A stretch of DNA of 64,000 nucleotides from Parasulfuritortus sp049322515 (GCA_049322515.1 JBMOQW010000031.1:62001-126000); one strand, 5' to 3'. Numbered from the stretch's first letter, positions 45,822 to 55,020 are shown. Translations and numbers: made by a program. The notes: a model not told the origin generated them from the letters alone.

Positions 45822-47582
45822 ATGGCAGTATCCCGTGCAAGCTTGATCGAATTGTTGCGCAGCAGTGCTGAGTTCAGGGAACTGCCCGCCGAGGCCCTGG
45901 CCGACCTGGCCGACAGTCTGGAACTGCGCGAAGTCATGGGGGGCACCCAGGTCATTCGCGAGGGCGAGCCCTCGGACAGCCTGTTCATTCTGGTCAGCGG
46001 ACGCCTGCGCGTATCGCGCCAGGGCAGGGATGGCGGGCTTCTGCTCTATAACGAGATCCGCCCCGGGGAATGCGTCGGGGAAACCGGGTTGATCCTGCGC
46101 CAACCCCGCACCGCCGACATCACCGCGGTGCGTGATTCGGTGCTGGCGGTGCTCGAGCGGCCGCGCTACGAAGCCTTGATGATGCGCCAGCCGCTGGCCA
46201 TGAGTCAGGCCTTCGGGCAGGCCATCTACAATCAGCTGCGCCATGCCGACCGGGTGCACGGGCAAACCCGGGCGCGCAACTTTGCCGTCCTGCCGCTCCA
46301 CGCAGACGCCCCGGCCGCGGGCTTCGCGGCCCAGCTCACCCAGGCCCTGGCTCGCTACGGCAAGGCGCATCATGTCCATCGGGAAATCGGCACCGAGCAC
46401 CTGGACCAGCTCGAAGGGACCCAGGATTGTCTTGTGTTCCAGGCCGAGCCGGGCTTTACCGACTGGACCCGGGCGGCCTTGCGCCAGGCCGATCAGGTCG
46501 TACTGGTGGCCCGGTCCGATCAGCCGGTCGATGTCACCGAGATCGAAGCCGCTTACGGTCGGGAGCCGGGCGCGGCCTGGGTGCGCAAGCACCTCGCCGT
46601 GGTCTATCCGGACGCCAGCTCGCGCGCCCAGGATGCCGCCCTCTGGCGCCAGGGACGCGATGTCGAACGGGTCTATCCGGTGCGCCTGGGCGTGGCCGGG
46701 GACTTCGCGCGTCTGGCCCGGTTCCTGCTCGGCCGCGCGGTCGGCGTGGTGCTGGGCGGCGGCGGCGCGCGCGGCTTCGCGCACATCGGCGTGATGCGCG
46801 CCTTGGAGGAGGCCGAGATTCCGATCGACCTGCTGGGCGGCAACAGCATGGGCGCCCTGATCGGCGCCATGGTCGCGTTCGGCGTGCCGCGCGAGGAGAT
46901 CCATACCCATATCCTCAAGTTCACCCGCGGCGCGGTGCGGCCCAGCGTGCCGGTGGTGTCGATCTTGTCCAACGTGCCCTACATGAATGCCCTCCGGCAT
47001 GCCTTTGGCGACACCACGGTGGAGTCGCTCTGGCTGCCGTACTTCGCTTCGGCGTGCAATCTCAGTCAGGCGCGCACCGTGGTGCTCGATCATGGCCCGC
47101 TCTGGCGAGCCGTGCTGGCCAGCAATTCCCCGGCCGGCCTATTGCCGCCGGTGCTGCATGACGGGGATCTGCTGGTCGACGGCGCCATCCTGGAAAACGT
47201 CCCGGTCAGTGCCATGCGCACCCGCCTGGGTCCGGCGCTGGAGCGCCGACGCGGCAACGGCATGGTGATCGCCATCGATGTCGATGTCAGGGAAAATCTG
47301 TGCGCGCCCAATGGCCTGTGTGAAATGCGCGCGGGAGATGTGCTTAAATCGAAGCTGTCGCGCTCGATGCCATCCCTGCCAGGGATCGTCGATATCCTGA
47401 TGCAGGCGGGACATATCGGCGGACTCGCGCAGCGTGGCCGTACCGTGAGCCTGGCCGATTACTATCTCGAACCACCGGTCAACCAGTTTCCCATGATGGG
47501 CTACAAGAACGCCGAGGAGATCATCGAAGTGGGTTACCGCTACGCGTGCGAGCAGATCGCGTCATGGGACAGCCTGGTCTGA
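45822..47582 (+). CDS. cNMP-binding patatin-like phospholipase
   Basis: A 586-residue protein. An N-terminal cyclic nucleotide-binding domain (about 5-125: GGTQVIREGEPSDSLFILVSGRL, GECVGETGLI) is followed by a linker and a patatin domain (about 305-500). The glycine-rich GVVLGGGGARGF (308-319), the nucleophile Ser342 (GGNSMGAL) and the catalytic Asp in VDGAILENVPV are intact. This is the NTE/RssA-type layout and suggests lipid hydrolysis controlled by a nucleotide. Its end overlaps the NRPS gene by 19 bases. GAGGGAGATGGG precedes the ATG. Confidence 0.9.
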   Translation: MAVSRASLIELLRSSAEFRELPAEALADLADSLELREVMGGTQVIREGEPSDSLFILVSGRLRVSRQGRDGGLLLYNEIRPGECVGETGLILRQPRTADITAVRDSVLAVLERPRYEALMMRQPLAMSQAFGQAIYNQLRHADRVHGQTRARNFAVLPLHADAPAAGFAAQLTQALARYGKAHHVHREIGTEHLDQLEGTQDCLVFQAEPGFTDWTRAALRQADQVVLVARSDQPVDVTEIEAAYGREPGAAWVRKHLAVVYPDASSRAQDAALWRQGRDVERVYPVRLGVAGDFARLARFLLGRAVGVVLGGGGARGFAHIGVMRALEEAEIPIDLLGGNSMGALIGAMVAFGVPREEIHTHILKFTRGAVRPSVPVVSILSNVPYMNALRHAFGDTTVESLWLPYFASACNLSQARTVVLDHGPLWRAVLASNSPAGLLPPVLHDGDLLVDGAILENVPVSAMRTRLGPALERRRGNGMVIAIDVDVRENLCAPNGLCEMRAGDVLKSKLSRSMPSLPGIVDILMQAGHIGGLAQRGRTVSLADYYLEPPVNQFPMMGYKNAEEIIEVGYRYACEQIASWDSLV

Positions 47583-50500
47583 CGCCGCCGCCGGGCGCCC
47601 AGGAACTGCCCCTTTCGCTCAGCCAGCGCGAGGTCTGGCTGGACACCCTGGCCTGGCCCGACAGCCCGCACTTGAATATCGGGGGCCGGATGTATCTGGT
47701 CGGTCGGCTCGACGTGGACCGCTTCAAGCAGGCCATGAAGTGGCTGATCGAGGAAAACGACGCCCTGCGCCTGGTGCCTCGGCCGGATGGCCGACAGTGG
47801 CGCCTGGCCCAGTACGAAGGCACCCTGGAAGAGATCGACTTCAGCCGTGAGCCCGACCCCGAGGCGAGCATGCAGGCCTGGCAGGCGGCGCGCATGCAGG
47901 TGCCGTTCAAGCTCGGCGAAGTGCCGCCCTGGCGGTTTGCCCTGCTCAAGGCCCGCGACGATTTGCACCTGCTCATCAACCAGTTTCACCATACCCTCAT
48001 GGATGGCTGGGGCACGGCCCGGGTGGTGCAGCGCTGGAACGAGATCTATCAAGACCTCGAAGCCGGCAGGACACCCGCGCCGCCCGAGCATCCCGATTAC
48101 CTCGCCTTCATCCAGGAGTCGCTCGACTACCGGAATTCGCCGGCCTTCGAACGCGATGCCGACTACTGGCGCAGTCACGTCGGCGCCTTGCCCGAGCCGC
48201 TGTTCGAGCCGCGCTATGCCGGCACGCCCAGAAACGCGCTGCCCGACGCGCGCGTGGTCCGGCATCCGATCAAACGGGCCGACTACAACGCCCTGGAGCA
48301 AGTCGCACAAACCGGGGCGACCACCATTTATCACTGGTTCCTGGCCGCGCTGGCCATCTATCTGGCCCGCATCAGCCGGCGCACCAGCGTGCTGATCGGG
48401 GTGCCCAGCCTGAACCGGGGTGGCAAGCGATTCAAGGCGACCCTGGGCATGTTCGTCGGCGTGTTGCCGCTGCGCATCGAGATCGACCCCGAAATGACCG
48501 TGGCCGACGCCATCGCCTCGGTCACCGCGCTGCTTCGCAATGCCTATCGCCACCCGCGCTTTCCGGTCAGCGAACTCGGTCGTGAACTGGAAGTGATCAA
48601 GCACGGCCGGGCCGGCCTGTTTGATGTGCTGCTTTCTTACGAGCGGCAGGACTACACCTGCCATTTCGGCGAGGCGCGCGGCATCGAGCCGCGCCAGACC
48701 TTTTCGGGCAAGGCCCGCTATCCGCTCGGTCTGACCGTGTGCGAGTTCCAGGCCGACCAGGATGTCGACCTGATCGTCGAGGGCAGCGCCGAATACTTCA
48801 GCGCTGAGGAAGTCGCGGCATTCGGCCCCCGCTTGCAGCATCTCCTGAACCAGATGCAGGCTGAGCCCGGCCTCGCGGTCGGCCGACTGTCCCTGTTGCC
48901 CGACGCCGAGCGCGAGGCCCAACTGCGGCTGTCCGGCCAGGTGCGGGACACCTGCCCGCCGCCCTACATCCGCCAGTTCGAAACCTGGGTCGACCGACAA
49001 CCCGAGGCCCTCGCGCTGGTCTGGGACGGCGGCCAGATGACGTATGCCGAGCTCGATGGCGTCGCCAACCAGGTGTGTCGTCGTTTGCAGGGGCAAGGGG
49101 TCCAGCGGGGCGATATCGTCGCCCTGGCCCTGCCGCGCGGGGCGGCCTATGTCGTCGGCGTGCTGGCCGTGAGCAAGGCGGGCGCGGCCTTCCTGCCCCT
49201 GGATACCGAGGCGCCGGTGGCCCGGGTCGGCGACATCCTCCAGCAAAGCCAGGCCCGTGTGTTGTTGCTCGACGAAGACGATTGGGCGCGTTATGCCGAG
49301 CTGGACGTGCGCCGGCTGCTGGTCCGGCTGGAGGCCACCGAGCCAGAGCCGGAGTCCGGCAGCCCGGTCGAGGTCGCGCCGTCCGATCTCGCCTATGTGC
49401 TGTTCACCTCAGGTTCGACCGGCCGGCCCAAGGGCGTCATGCTCTGGCACGAAGCCTTGGCGCGGCGCCTGGCCTGGATTGCCGAGGCCTGGTCGGTGAC
49501 GGCGGCCGACCGTTCCGCGCTGGGTACCCAGATCACCTTCGATCCCTCGCTCATCGAGCTGCTCACCCCGCTGATCCGGGGCGCCAGTGTCGCACTGCCG
49601 CCGCCCGGCCGCTTGCCGCCCGAACGCCTGGCCGAATTCGCCGTCGCGCACCGGGCCACTTTCATGGCCTTCGTGCCGTCCACCTTGCGGCGCTTCCTGG
49701 ATGGCCTGGCCGGGCGGACGGGCGTGACGCTGCGGGTGGCCTGCTGCGGTGGCGAGGTCCTGTCGGCCGACCTGGCCGAGCGCTTTGCCCGGGAAACCGG
49801 CGCCACGCTCTATAACGTCTATGGCCCGACCGAGGCGACCATCTTCGCCACGGCCTGGCGCTGTGCTGCGAATGGGCCGTGGCTGGACCTGCCGATCGGC
49901 GCGGCCGTCGATGACAGCCGGGTCTATGTGCTGGATGGCGAGCGTCGACTGTTGCCGTTCGGTTGTGTGGGCGACATCTATCTCGGTGGCCCGACCCTGG
50001 CCCACGGCTATCTGAACCGTCCGGAACTGGACGCCGAGTCATTCGCCGAAGATCCCTTCCTGGCCGGGGGGCGCCTCTACCTGACCGGCGACCGGGGCTG
50101 GCTGGACAGTGAAGGCCGCCTGCACTTCGCCGGCCGGGTCGACCGCCAGGTCAAGCTGCGCGGCTACCGGATCGAGCTGGGCGAGATCGAGAACGCCCTG
50201 CACGCGGTGCCGGGCGTGCTCCAGGCCGCGGTGAAACGGGTCGATGGCCAGGGCAAGCCGGCCCTGCACGCCTGGGTCACCAGCGCCCAGCCGATGGCCG
50301 AGGATTTTTTGCGCAAGAGCCTGGCCGCCCGGCTGCCCGACTACATGCTGCCGGCCCGCTTCCATGCCCTGGCCGAGATGCCCCTGCGCGAAAGCGGCAA
50401 GATCGACTATGCCGCCCTGGTCGAAACCGCCGCGCCGGTCGTGGCGCGTCCGAGCCGTCCGCCCAATGGCGCCATGGAAATCGACCTGCTCGCCATCTGG

Positions 50501-51412
50501 CGTGAGGCGCTCGGTCAGCCCGAACTCTCGGTGACCGACGATTTCTTCGACCGGGGCGGCGATTCCCTGGCCGCCGTGAGCATCCTCGCCGGCATCGAGC
50601 AGAAGCTGGGCCGCAAGGTCGCCCTGCATCGCCTGGTCGAGCATCCCAGCCCGGCGGCGATGGCCGAGGCCCTGGCGGAGGAATTGGGCTTGCCAGGGCT
50701 GATGGTCAGCCTGGGTACCACCACGCGCCATGCCACCCTGTACCTGGCCGCCTCGGGCCATGGCGACCTGCTCCGCTTCAAGGCCCTCGCCGAAGCCATG
50801 CGCGGCGCCTGCGACCTGCACATGCTGCAACCGCCAGGCAATGATTTCAGCCTCGGTTTGACCGAACTGGCCGGCCTGTATGCCGACCGCATCGAAGCCC
50901 GTGGCGACCGCGACGTCTACCTGGCCGGCTTCTCGGTGGGTGGGCTGGCGGCCCTGGAGACGGCCAGGCTGTTGGGCCAACGCGGCGTCCGGGTGCCCCG
51001 GCTGTTCCTGGTCGACACCGTGCTGGCCCGTTTGCCACCCGGCGGATTCCTGCTCTGGCGGATGCTGGCCTGGATCGCCCGGCATACGCCCTTGCTCGGT
51101 TTTAGCGTCAATGGCCGCCGGCTGTCCACCACGCTCAACGATCGGGGCCTGTACGGTCAGGTGAGCGCCATGCACCGTTACCACCCCGAGCCCTACGCCG
51201 CGCCGGCCTTGTTGCTGAAGTCGTCTGGTCTGACGCCCTGGGACCGCTGGCTGTTCGCGCCCTGGCGCACCCTGTTGCCGCGTCTTGACGAAGCCGAAAT
51301 GGCCGGGCTGCACGGCACCTTGTTCGAGCCCGGTCACATCGAAGCCCTGGCGACGCTTCTGGCCACGCACATCGAAGCGGGCGAGCAGGGATCGCCGGGT
51401 TCGGATTCATGA
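47564..51412 (+). CDS. One-module NRPS, C-A-T-TE
   Basis: A 1282-residue nonribosomal peptide synthetase. Condensation domain (about 15-450; HHTLMDG at 142-148), adenylation domain (about 475-960; FTSGSTGRPKG at about 614-624, YNVYGPTEATIFA, YLTGDRG, PLRESGKIDYAAL), carrier with Ser1001 (DRGGDSLA) and thioesterase (Ser1124 in GFSVGG) are all intact. Read by eye against GrsA, the A-domain pocket is Asp-Pro-Ile-Thr-Ala-Cys-Val-Ile-Phe-Lys, which I cannot assign. The single C domain with no loading module suggests acylation of one amino acid or another external donor. ATG 47564 or GTG 47546 may start it. It is coupled to the patatin and VTT genes. Confidence 0.9.
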   Translation: MGQPGLTPPPGAQELPLSLSQREVWLDTLAWPDSPHLNIGGRMYLVGRLDVDRFKQAMKWLIEENDALRLVPRPDGRQWRLAQYEGTLEEIDFSREPDPEASMQAWQAARMQVPFKLGEVPPWRFALLKARDDLHLLINQFHHTLMDGWGTARVVQRWNEIYQDLEAGRTPAPPEHPDYLAFIQESLDYRNSPAFERDADYWRSHVGALPEPLFEPRYAGTPRNALPDARVVRHPIKRADYNALEQVAQTGATTIYHWFLAALAIYLARISRRTSVLIGVPSLNRGGKRFKATLGMFVGVLPLRIEIDPEMTVADAIASVTALLRNAYRHPRFPVSELGRELEVIKHGRAGLFDVLLSYERQDYTCHFGEARGIEPRQTFSGKARYPLGLTVCEFQADQDVDLIVEGSAEYFSAEEVAAFGPRLQHLLNQMQAEPGLAVGRLSLLPDAEREAQLRLSGQVRDTCPPPYIRQFETWVDRQPEALALVWDGGQMTYAELDGVANQVCRRLQGQGVQRGDIVALALPRGAAYVVGVLAVSKAGAAFLPLDTEAPVARVGDILQQSQARVLLLDEDDWARYAELDVRRLLVRLEATEPEPESGSPVEVAPSDLAYVLFTSGSTGRPKGVMLWHEALARRLAWIAEAWSVTAADRSALGTQITFDPSLIELLTPLIRGASVALPPPGRLPPERLAEFAVAHRATFMAFVPSTLRRFLDGLAGRTGVTLRVACCGGEVLSADLAERFARETGATLYNVYGPTEATIFATAWRCAANGPWLDLPIGAAVDDSRVYVLDGERRLLPFGCVGDIYLGGPTLAHGYLNRPELDAESFAEDPFLAGGRLYLTGDRGWLDSEGRLHFAGRVDRQVKLRGYRIELGEIENALHAVPGVLQAAVKRVDGQGKPALHAWVTSAQPMAEDFLRKSLAARLPDYMLPARFHALAEMPLRESGKIDYAALVETAAPVVARPSRPPNGAMEIDLLAIWREALGQPELSVTDDFFDRGGDSLAAVSILAGIEQKLGRKVALHRLVEHPSPAAMAEALAEELGLPGLMVSLGTTTRHATLYLAASGHGDLLRFKALAEAMRGACDLHMLQPPGNDFSLGLTELAGLYADRIEARGDRDVYLAGFSVGGLAALETARLLGQRGVRVPRLFLVDTVLARLPPGGFLLWRMLAWIARHTPLLGFSVNGRRLSTTLNDRGLYGQVSAMHRYHPEPYAAPALLLKSSGLTPWDRWLFAPWRTLLPRLDEAEMAGLHGTLFEPGHIEALATLLATHIEAGEQGSPGSDS

Positions 51413-52092
51413 CGGTCGCGCCACGCGGCAAGCCGCGTGTCTGGCCCCTGCTGGCCATCGCTGTGGCCTTGTTGGGTCTGACCGCTGCCTGGCGCTGGGG
51501 GCCGCTCGCCGAGGGCTTGCAACCCGACCGGCTGTTGCCGGCGTTGCGCGCCTCCGGGCAGCAACTGGAGGCCTGGACGGCCATCCTCGGCCTCGCCCTC
51601 GCGAGTGTCCTGGCCGTGCCCCTGACGGTGATGGCCGTGCTCAGCATGTTGGCCTTCGGCGCCCTGCACGGCACCCTTTATCTGATGACCGGGGCTAGCC
51701 TGGGCGGCGCCCTCAGTTTCCTCCTGGGCAAGCAGCTTGGTCGTGGCGTGATCGAGCACCTCGCCGGCGTCCGGTGGCAGCGGCTCGACCAGCGGCTGTC
51801 GGGCAATGGCCTGCTGGCCGTGATCGCCGTGCGCATGGTGCCGGTGGCGCCGTTCGCCCTGGTCAACATGGCACTCGGGGTGTCCTCGATCCGGCTGCGG
51901 GATTTCGTGCTGGGCAGCCTGATCGGCATGCTGCCCGGTACCGTGCTGATTGCCGTGTCGATCGACCAGCTGGTGGCTTTCAGTTTGAATCCGGGCCTGA
52001 AACAAGCGCTCTTGACCCTGCTGGGGGTGGCGACCTTGCTGTTGGCTGGTTGGCTGGCCCGGCGCTGGGCTTTGCAAAGGAGAAAGATTTGA
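51409..52092 (+). CDS. VTT/TVP38 (DedA-like) membrane protein
   Basis: A 227-residue membrane protein of the TVP38/TMEM64 family: AFGALHGTLYLMTGASLGGALSFLLGKQLGR and VRMVPVAPFALVNMALGVSSIRLRDFVLGSLIGMLPG are the VTT core with its re-entrant segments. It is the second VTT protein in the window (see 19804-20487). It overlaps the NRPS stop (ATGA), which suggests a linked role, perhaps lipid movement. That role is inferred only. Confidence 0.85.
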   Translation: MTVAPRGKPRVWPLLAIAVALLGLTAAWRWGPLAEGLQPDRLLPALRASGQQLEAWTAILGLALASVLAVPLTVMAVLSMLAFGALHGTLYLMTGASLGGALSFLLGKQLGRGVIEHLAGVRWQRLDQRLSGNGLLAVIAVRMVPVAPFALVNMALGVSSIRLRDFVLGSLIGMLPGTVLIAVSIDQLVAFSLNPGLKQALLTLLGVATLLLAGWLARRWALQRRKI

Positions 52093-52139
52093 ACCTGATG
52101 GAACATGTTTTTGGCAAGGCTATGCTAGCCATTCGGCGT

Positions 52140-52203
52140 CCCTTACCCCCAGCCGCTCCCCTTGGTGGGGAGGGGTGCCCGGCCGCGCGGGAGAGGGAAC
52201 CCA
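52140..52203. repeat. Intergenic-type palindromic repeat with CTCCCC/GGGGAG hairpin
   Basis: The stretch CCTTACCCCCAGCCGCTCCC onward has the look of a widespread intergenic repeat. CTCCCC (52156-52161) and GGGGAG (52167-52172) pair around TTGGT; a G-rich arm and GAGAGGG follow. It lies between the VTT gene and the protease signal peptide. Confidence 0.5.
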
Positions 52204-52229
52204 GGCAGATACGCGCCGCCAATTTTTGG

Positions 52230-53021
52230 ATGATGCTCATGTGGCTCGTTTGCACATGCTTCATGCCCGGTGCCTCCGCAGACAGCCTGCCAGAAACCAT
52301 CGAGAAAATTCGCGCATCGATCGTTGCGGTGGGCACCCATGCGGCGACCAACCGTCCACCGGCCCAGTTTCGAGGCACCGGCTTCGTGGTCGGCGATGGG
52401 CGCTTGGTGGTGACCAACCATCATGTCGTGCCGACCCTGCTAGATACCGAGCATTTCGAGACTTTGGCGGTGTTCTCGGGGCGTGGTCAGCAAGTGCGCA
52501 TGCACCGGGCCAAAGTCCTCGCATCGGACAGCGAGCATGACCTCGCTTTGCTGCGCATTGAGGGAGAGCCCCTGCCCGCGCTGACCGTGTCCGGACAATC
52601 GCGGGTGAGGGAAGGGCAGTCCATTGCTCTGACCGGATTCCCGATCGGCATGGTGCTGGGCCTGTATCCCGTGACCCATCGGGGCATCATTGCAGCGATC
52701 ACGCCCCTGGTGATCCCGGCCGCCTCCGCCCAACAACTGACCGCCAAGGCGGTGCGTGCGATAGACCGGCCATTCGATGTCTATCAACTCGACGCCACGG
52801 CCTATCCCGGCAATAGCGGCAGTCCGGTGTACGATCCTGAAACAGGTCAGGTGCTCGGGGTCATCAACATGGTGCTGGTGAAAGCCACCAAGGAGTCGGC
52901 CCTGAGTGACCCGACCGGGATCAGCTATGCGATACCCAGCGCCTATGTATTGAATCTACTGAATCAGCCAGGGATGCAGATCCCTGACGAGGTGTCCTCA
53001 TTGAACAGGAGTGCGAAATGA
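52230..53021 (+). CDS. Secreted trypsin-like serine protease (DegP-like, no PDZ)
   Basis: A 263-residue exported protease. The signal peptide is MMLMWLVCTCFMPGASA; the S1C fold follows with the triad His (VTNHHVVP), Asp (SEHDLALLRI) and Ser (AYPGNSGSPV). No PDZ domain is present. An in-frame ATG at 52098 would add 44 residues translated from the intergenic repeat and has no domain sense, so 52230 is chosen; 52233 and 52239 are also possible. Target proteins are unknown; neighbours suggest surface or envelope work. Confidence 0.82.
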   Translation: MMLMWLVCTCFMPGASADSLPETIEKIRASIVAVGTHAATNRPPAQFRGTGFVVGDGRLVVTNHHVVPTLLDTEHFETLAVFSGRGQQVRMHRAKVLASDSEHDLALLRIEGEPLPALTVSGQSRVREGQSIALTGFPIGMVLGLYPVTHRGIIAAITPLVIPAASAQQLTAKAVRAIDRPFDVYQLDATAYPGNSGSPVYDPETGQVLGVINMVLVKATKESALSDPTGISYAIPSAYVLNLLNQPGMQIPDEVSSLNRSAK

Positions 53022-53206
53022 AGCAATGGATGATGATGGCGGGTCGTGCCAGTGCCGTGCTGGGCGTCGTGGTCTGCCTGGCGAGCGGTCTGGCGAGGGT
53101 GACTGGGAGCTATGCCCTTGCCGGCTTTGAAACCATGACCCTGTTTTCCGTGGGCGTGGGGCTGATGGTGTTCGCCATACTGGCGAAGCTGTATGCGCCC
53201 GACTGA
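53018..53206 (+). CDS. 62-residue membrane protein, unknown
   Basis: A 62-residue protein with two hydrophobic stretches (about 8-25 and 35-55), probably two membrane helices. The ATG overlaps the protease stop (ATGA), which argues for real translation. I do not recognise the family with certainty. Confidence 0.6.
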   Translation: MKQWMMMAGRASAVLGVVVCLASGLARVTGSYALAGFETMTLFSVGVGLMVFAILAKLYAPD

Positions 53207-53245
53207 CGGGGACAACTGAAGGGCTGGCATAGTCCAGAACGATGG

Positions 53246-53965
53246 CTAAACCTCAAGCTTGGCCATCGGCGCCCTGTCGGCGCGCCTCGGAGGTCGGCCC
53301 GATTTCCCTGGCGTGACCCGCCTGCCCAGTGCAGCAGACACCTGGGCAGCAAAGGTTGCATTCCCCAACGCATAGTTGCCGTTGGTGGCTTTGCGAATTT
53401 CATCCACCACGCCTGGGTCAAGTTCATGTCGAAACAGTTCGCGATAGCTGGCGGCTCGGCCTGGGGCATCGTGCCCCAAAGCGAGGTACAAGGCGTGCGG
53501 GGTCAGGAGCGGATTCGGCTCGGCCTGGGCATGGGTCCTGTAGCTCGACCACGGGTACTCGGCGGGGTGCGTCACCATGGCGGCCCGTACTGGATTCATC
53601 TCGATATAGCGCTGGCAAGCCATTAAGTAGCCCTCGTCCTGGGTGAGGCAGGATCGAAAGCGGCCTTCCCAAAGCGTGCCGCTGCGTCGGTAGGTACGGT
53701 TGACATACTGGACATACCGCTGGCCCAGAGCCTTCATCAGGGCGCCTGGCGATTCAGCGCGCGCCGCAGACAACAGCAGATGGACATGATTGGTCATGAG
53801 GACATAGGCATGCACTTGGCAGTCTAGCTTGGTTGCATACTCATGGAGCCAGTCCAGGTAGAAGCGGTAGTCCTCGTCAGCAAAGAAGCATGCTTGCCGG
53901 TTGTTGCCGCGCTGGATGATGTGAAATGGCACGTTGGGTAAAGCGAGACGGGGGCGGCGGGGCAT
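53246..53965 (-). CDS. REP-associated tyrosine transposase (RAYT)
   Basis: A 239-residue single-copy transposase of the Y1/HUH type. HIIQRGNNRQACF near the N-terminus, the HUH pair HVHLLL and the catalytic Tyr in QRYIEMNPVRAAM are present. RAYTs are linked with the spread of REP palindromes. REP-like elements lie directly upstream (54013-54110) and at 55124-55267. The ATG at 53965 begins the usual MPRRPRLAL; upstream codons give an extended start at 54037. Confidence 0.9.
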   Translation of the reverse strand: MPRRPRLALPNVPFHIIQRGNNRQACFFADEDYRFYLDWLHEYATKLDCQVHAYVLMTNHVHLLLSAARAESPGALMKALGQRYVQYVNRTYRRSGTLWEGRFRSCLTQDEGYLMACQRYIEMNPVRAAMVTHPAEYPWSSYRTHAQAEPNPLLTPHALYLALGHDAPGRAASYRELFRHELDPGVVDEIRKATNGNYALGNATFAAQVSAALGRRVTPGKSGRPPRRADRAPMAKLEV

Positions 53966-54012
53966 GGGGAGAGGCAGATGTTTATGTTTGAGGGGGGTGA
54001 TGTTAACACCAA

Positions 54013-54110
54013 ATTGTGGTCTGTCCCCTATATCCATTGGTCCCCTATATCCATTGTTCCTTATCCCCTATGGTCCGTCCCCTATTGTCCTGGGTGTCCC
54101 TTATTGTCTT
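54013..54110. repeat. REP-like repeats upstream of the RAYT gene
   Basis: ATTGTGGTCTGTCCCCTAT (54013-54031) is the inverted form of the AATAGGGACAGACCACAAT core found at 55.1-55.2 kb. TCCCCTATATCCATTG is repeated at 54024-54039 and 54041-54056, and shorter GTCCCCTAT and GTCCCTTATT variants follow. The 54111-54230 stretch beyond is AT-rich and without an ORF that can be supported. Confidence 0.7.
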
Positions 54111-54230
54111 TATTTGCGCGTGGAATGCGTGTCGACATTTCTTACATGGCCATAATGAAACTCCTGTGTTGAGTGGTAGGCATCATAAAATAAGTATTAA
54201 AAACAGTATATTAAGTAATCATCACAAGCC

Positions 54231-54245
54231 TGGCATGTAAAGTGC
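54231..54245 (+). promoter_or_regulatory. Sigma-54 promoter of the PEP-CTERM gene
   Basis: TGGCATGTAAAGTGC has correct GG/GC spacing; it differs from TGGCAC-N5-TTGC at two bases. The predicted start near 54256 leaves a 48-base leader with AAGGAG before the ATG at 54304. Confidence 0.65.
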
Positions 54246-54303
54246 TTTTAGTGTTGTGTGCTAGCCAGATGGCAAGCTTTTTGAATCCAACAAGGAGATT
54301 TTC

Positions 54304-55020
54304 ATGAAACTGTTCAAGAAAGCGATGATCGGTTCTGCGCTGGCAATGGCTTTTTCAGCCGCGCATGCTTCCCCCATTACTGTTGCTGGCGTGACTTGGG
54401 ATCCGGATGCTGCTACCGATTTTTCCTCCCAGACCCTCAATATGCGTCAATTCATTGATACCACCACTGGTGTGCTGTCCGGTTTCGGTATCATTTCTGC
54501 CTTCAACGGTACTGGCCAAGACACCTTTTGCCCGGATTGCGAGTTGACCTTCCAGTTCGGCGGGTTCACCCCGATTGGCGGCACGATCATCCCGGGTATC
54601 GGCCAGACCATCAGCTATGTTGGCGGTTGGGCAAACTTCTATGTCAGCGATCGTGAAATCACGAATGTGTTTGATTACCTCAGCCTGACTTCGGCTAACA
54701 CTGGTAACGGTACGCTATTCCTGAGTGTGGTCAACCATGGTGTCTTCACTGGTACCAATATTGGGATCTTGTCTGGCCTTGGCTACCTGGATGTTATTGG
54801 GGGGGCAGCAGCGTCGAATTTTGATACCAACACCCAGGAGTTTGGTTCCGACTTGCGTTACTCGGCGAGTCTGACCTACCCGCATACTAATGGCGTCACC
54901 GACATGTCCGGTACTGCAAACTTGTATGGAAATTCCATCCCCGAGCCGGCATCCCTGGCTCTTGTCGGTCTGGGTTTGCTCGGTGCAGGCGCTCTACGTC
55001 GTCGTGCAGCAAAGAAGTAA
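54304..55020 (+). CDS. PEP-CTERM sorting-domain protein
   Basis: A 238-residue exported protein. The Sec signal is MKLFKKAMIGSALAMAFSAAHA. The C-terminus has the PEP-CTERM tripartite signal: Pro-Glu-Pro (SIPEPASLAL), a hydrophobic helix (VGLGLLGAGAL) and a basic end (RRRAAKK). Exosortase A should cut there and pass the protein to the surface or matrix. Middle residues are Gly/Thr/Asn-rich with beta-type patterning. It is flanked by inverted REP-like elements and has a strong terminator. Confidence 0.93.
   Translation: MKLFKKAMIGSALAMAFSAAHASPITVAGVTWDPDAATDFSSQTLNMRQFIDTTTGVLSGFGIISAFNGTGQDTFCPDCELTFQFGGFTPIGGTIIPGIGQTISYVGGWANFYVSDREITNVFDYLSLTSANTGNGTLFLSVVNHGVFTGTNIGILSGLGYLDVIGGAAASNFDTNTQEFGSDLRYSASLTYPHTNGVTDMSGTANLYGNSIPEPASLALVGLGLLGAGALRRRAAKK

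Noticed and set aside
47540..49246. 568-residue minus-strand frame opposite the NRPS
   Set aside because: Antisense shadow of the condensation and adenylation domains.
54040..54240. Short plus-strand ORFs (60-75 codons) between the RAYT gene and the PEP-CTERM gene
   Set aside because: They lie across the REP-like repeats and AT-rich promoter DNA, in several overlapping frames, without ribosome sites or recognisable features.
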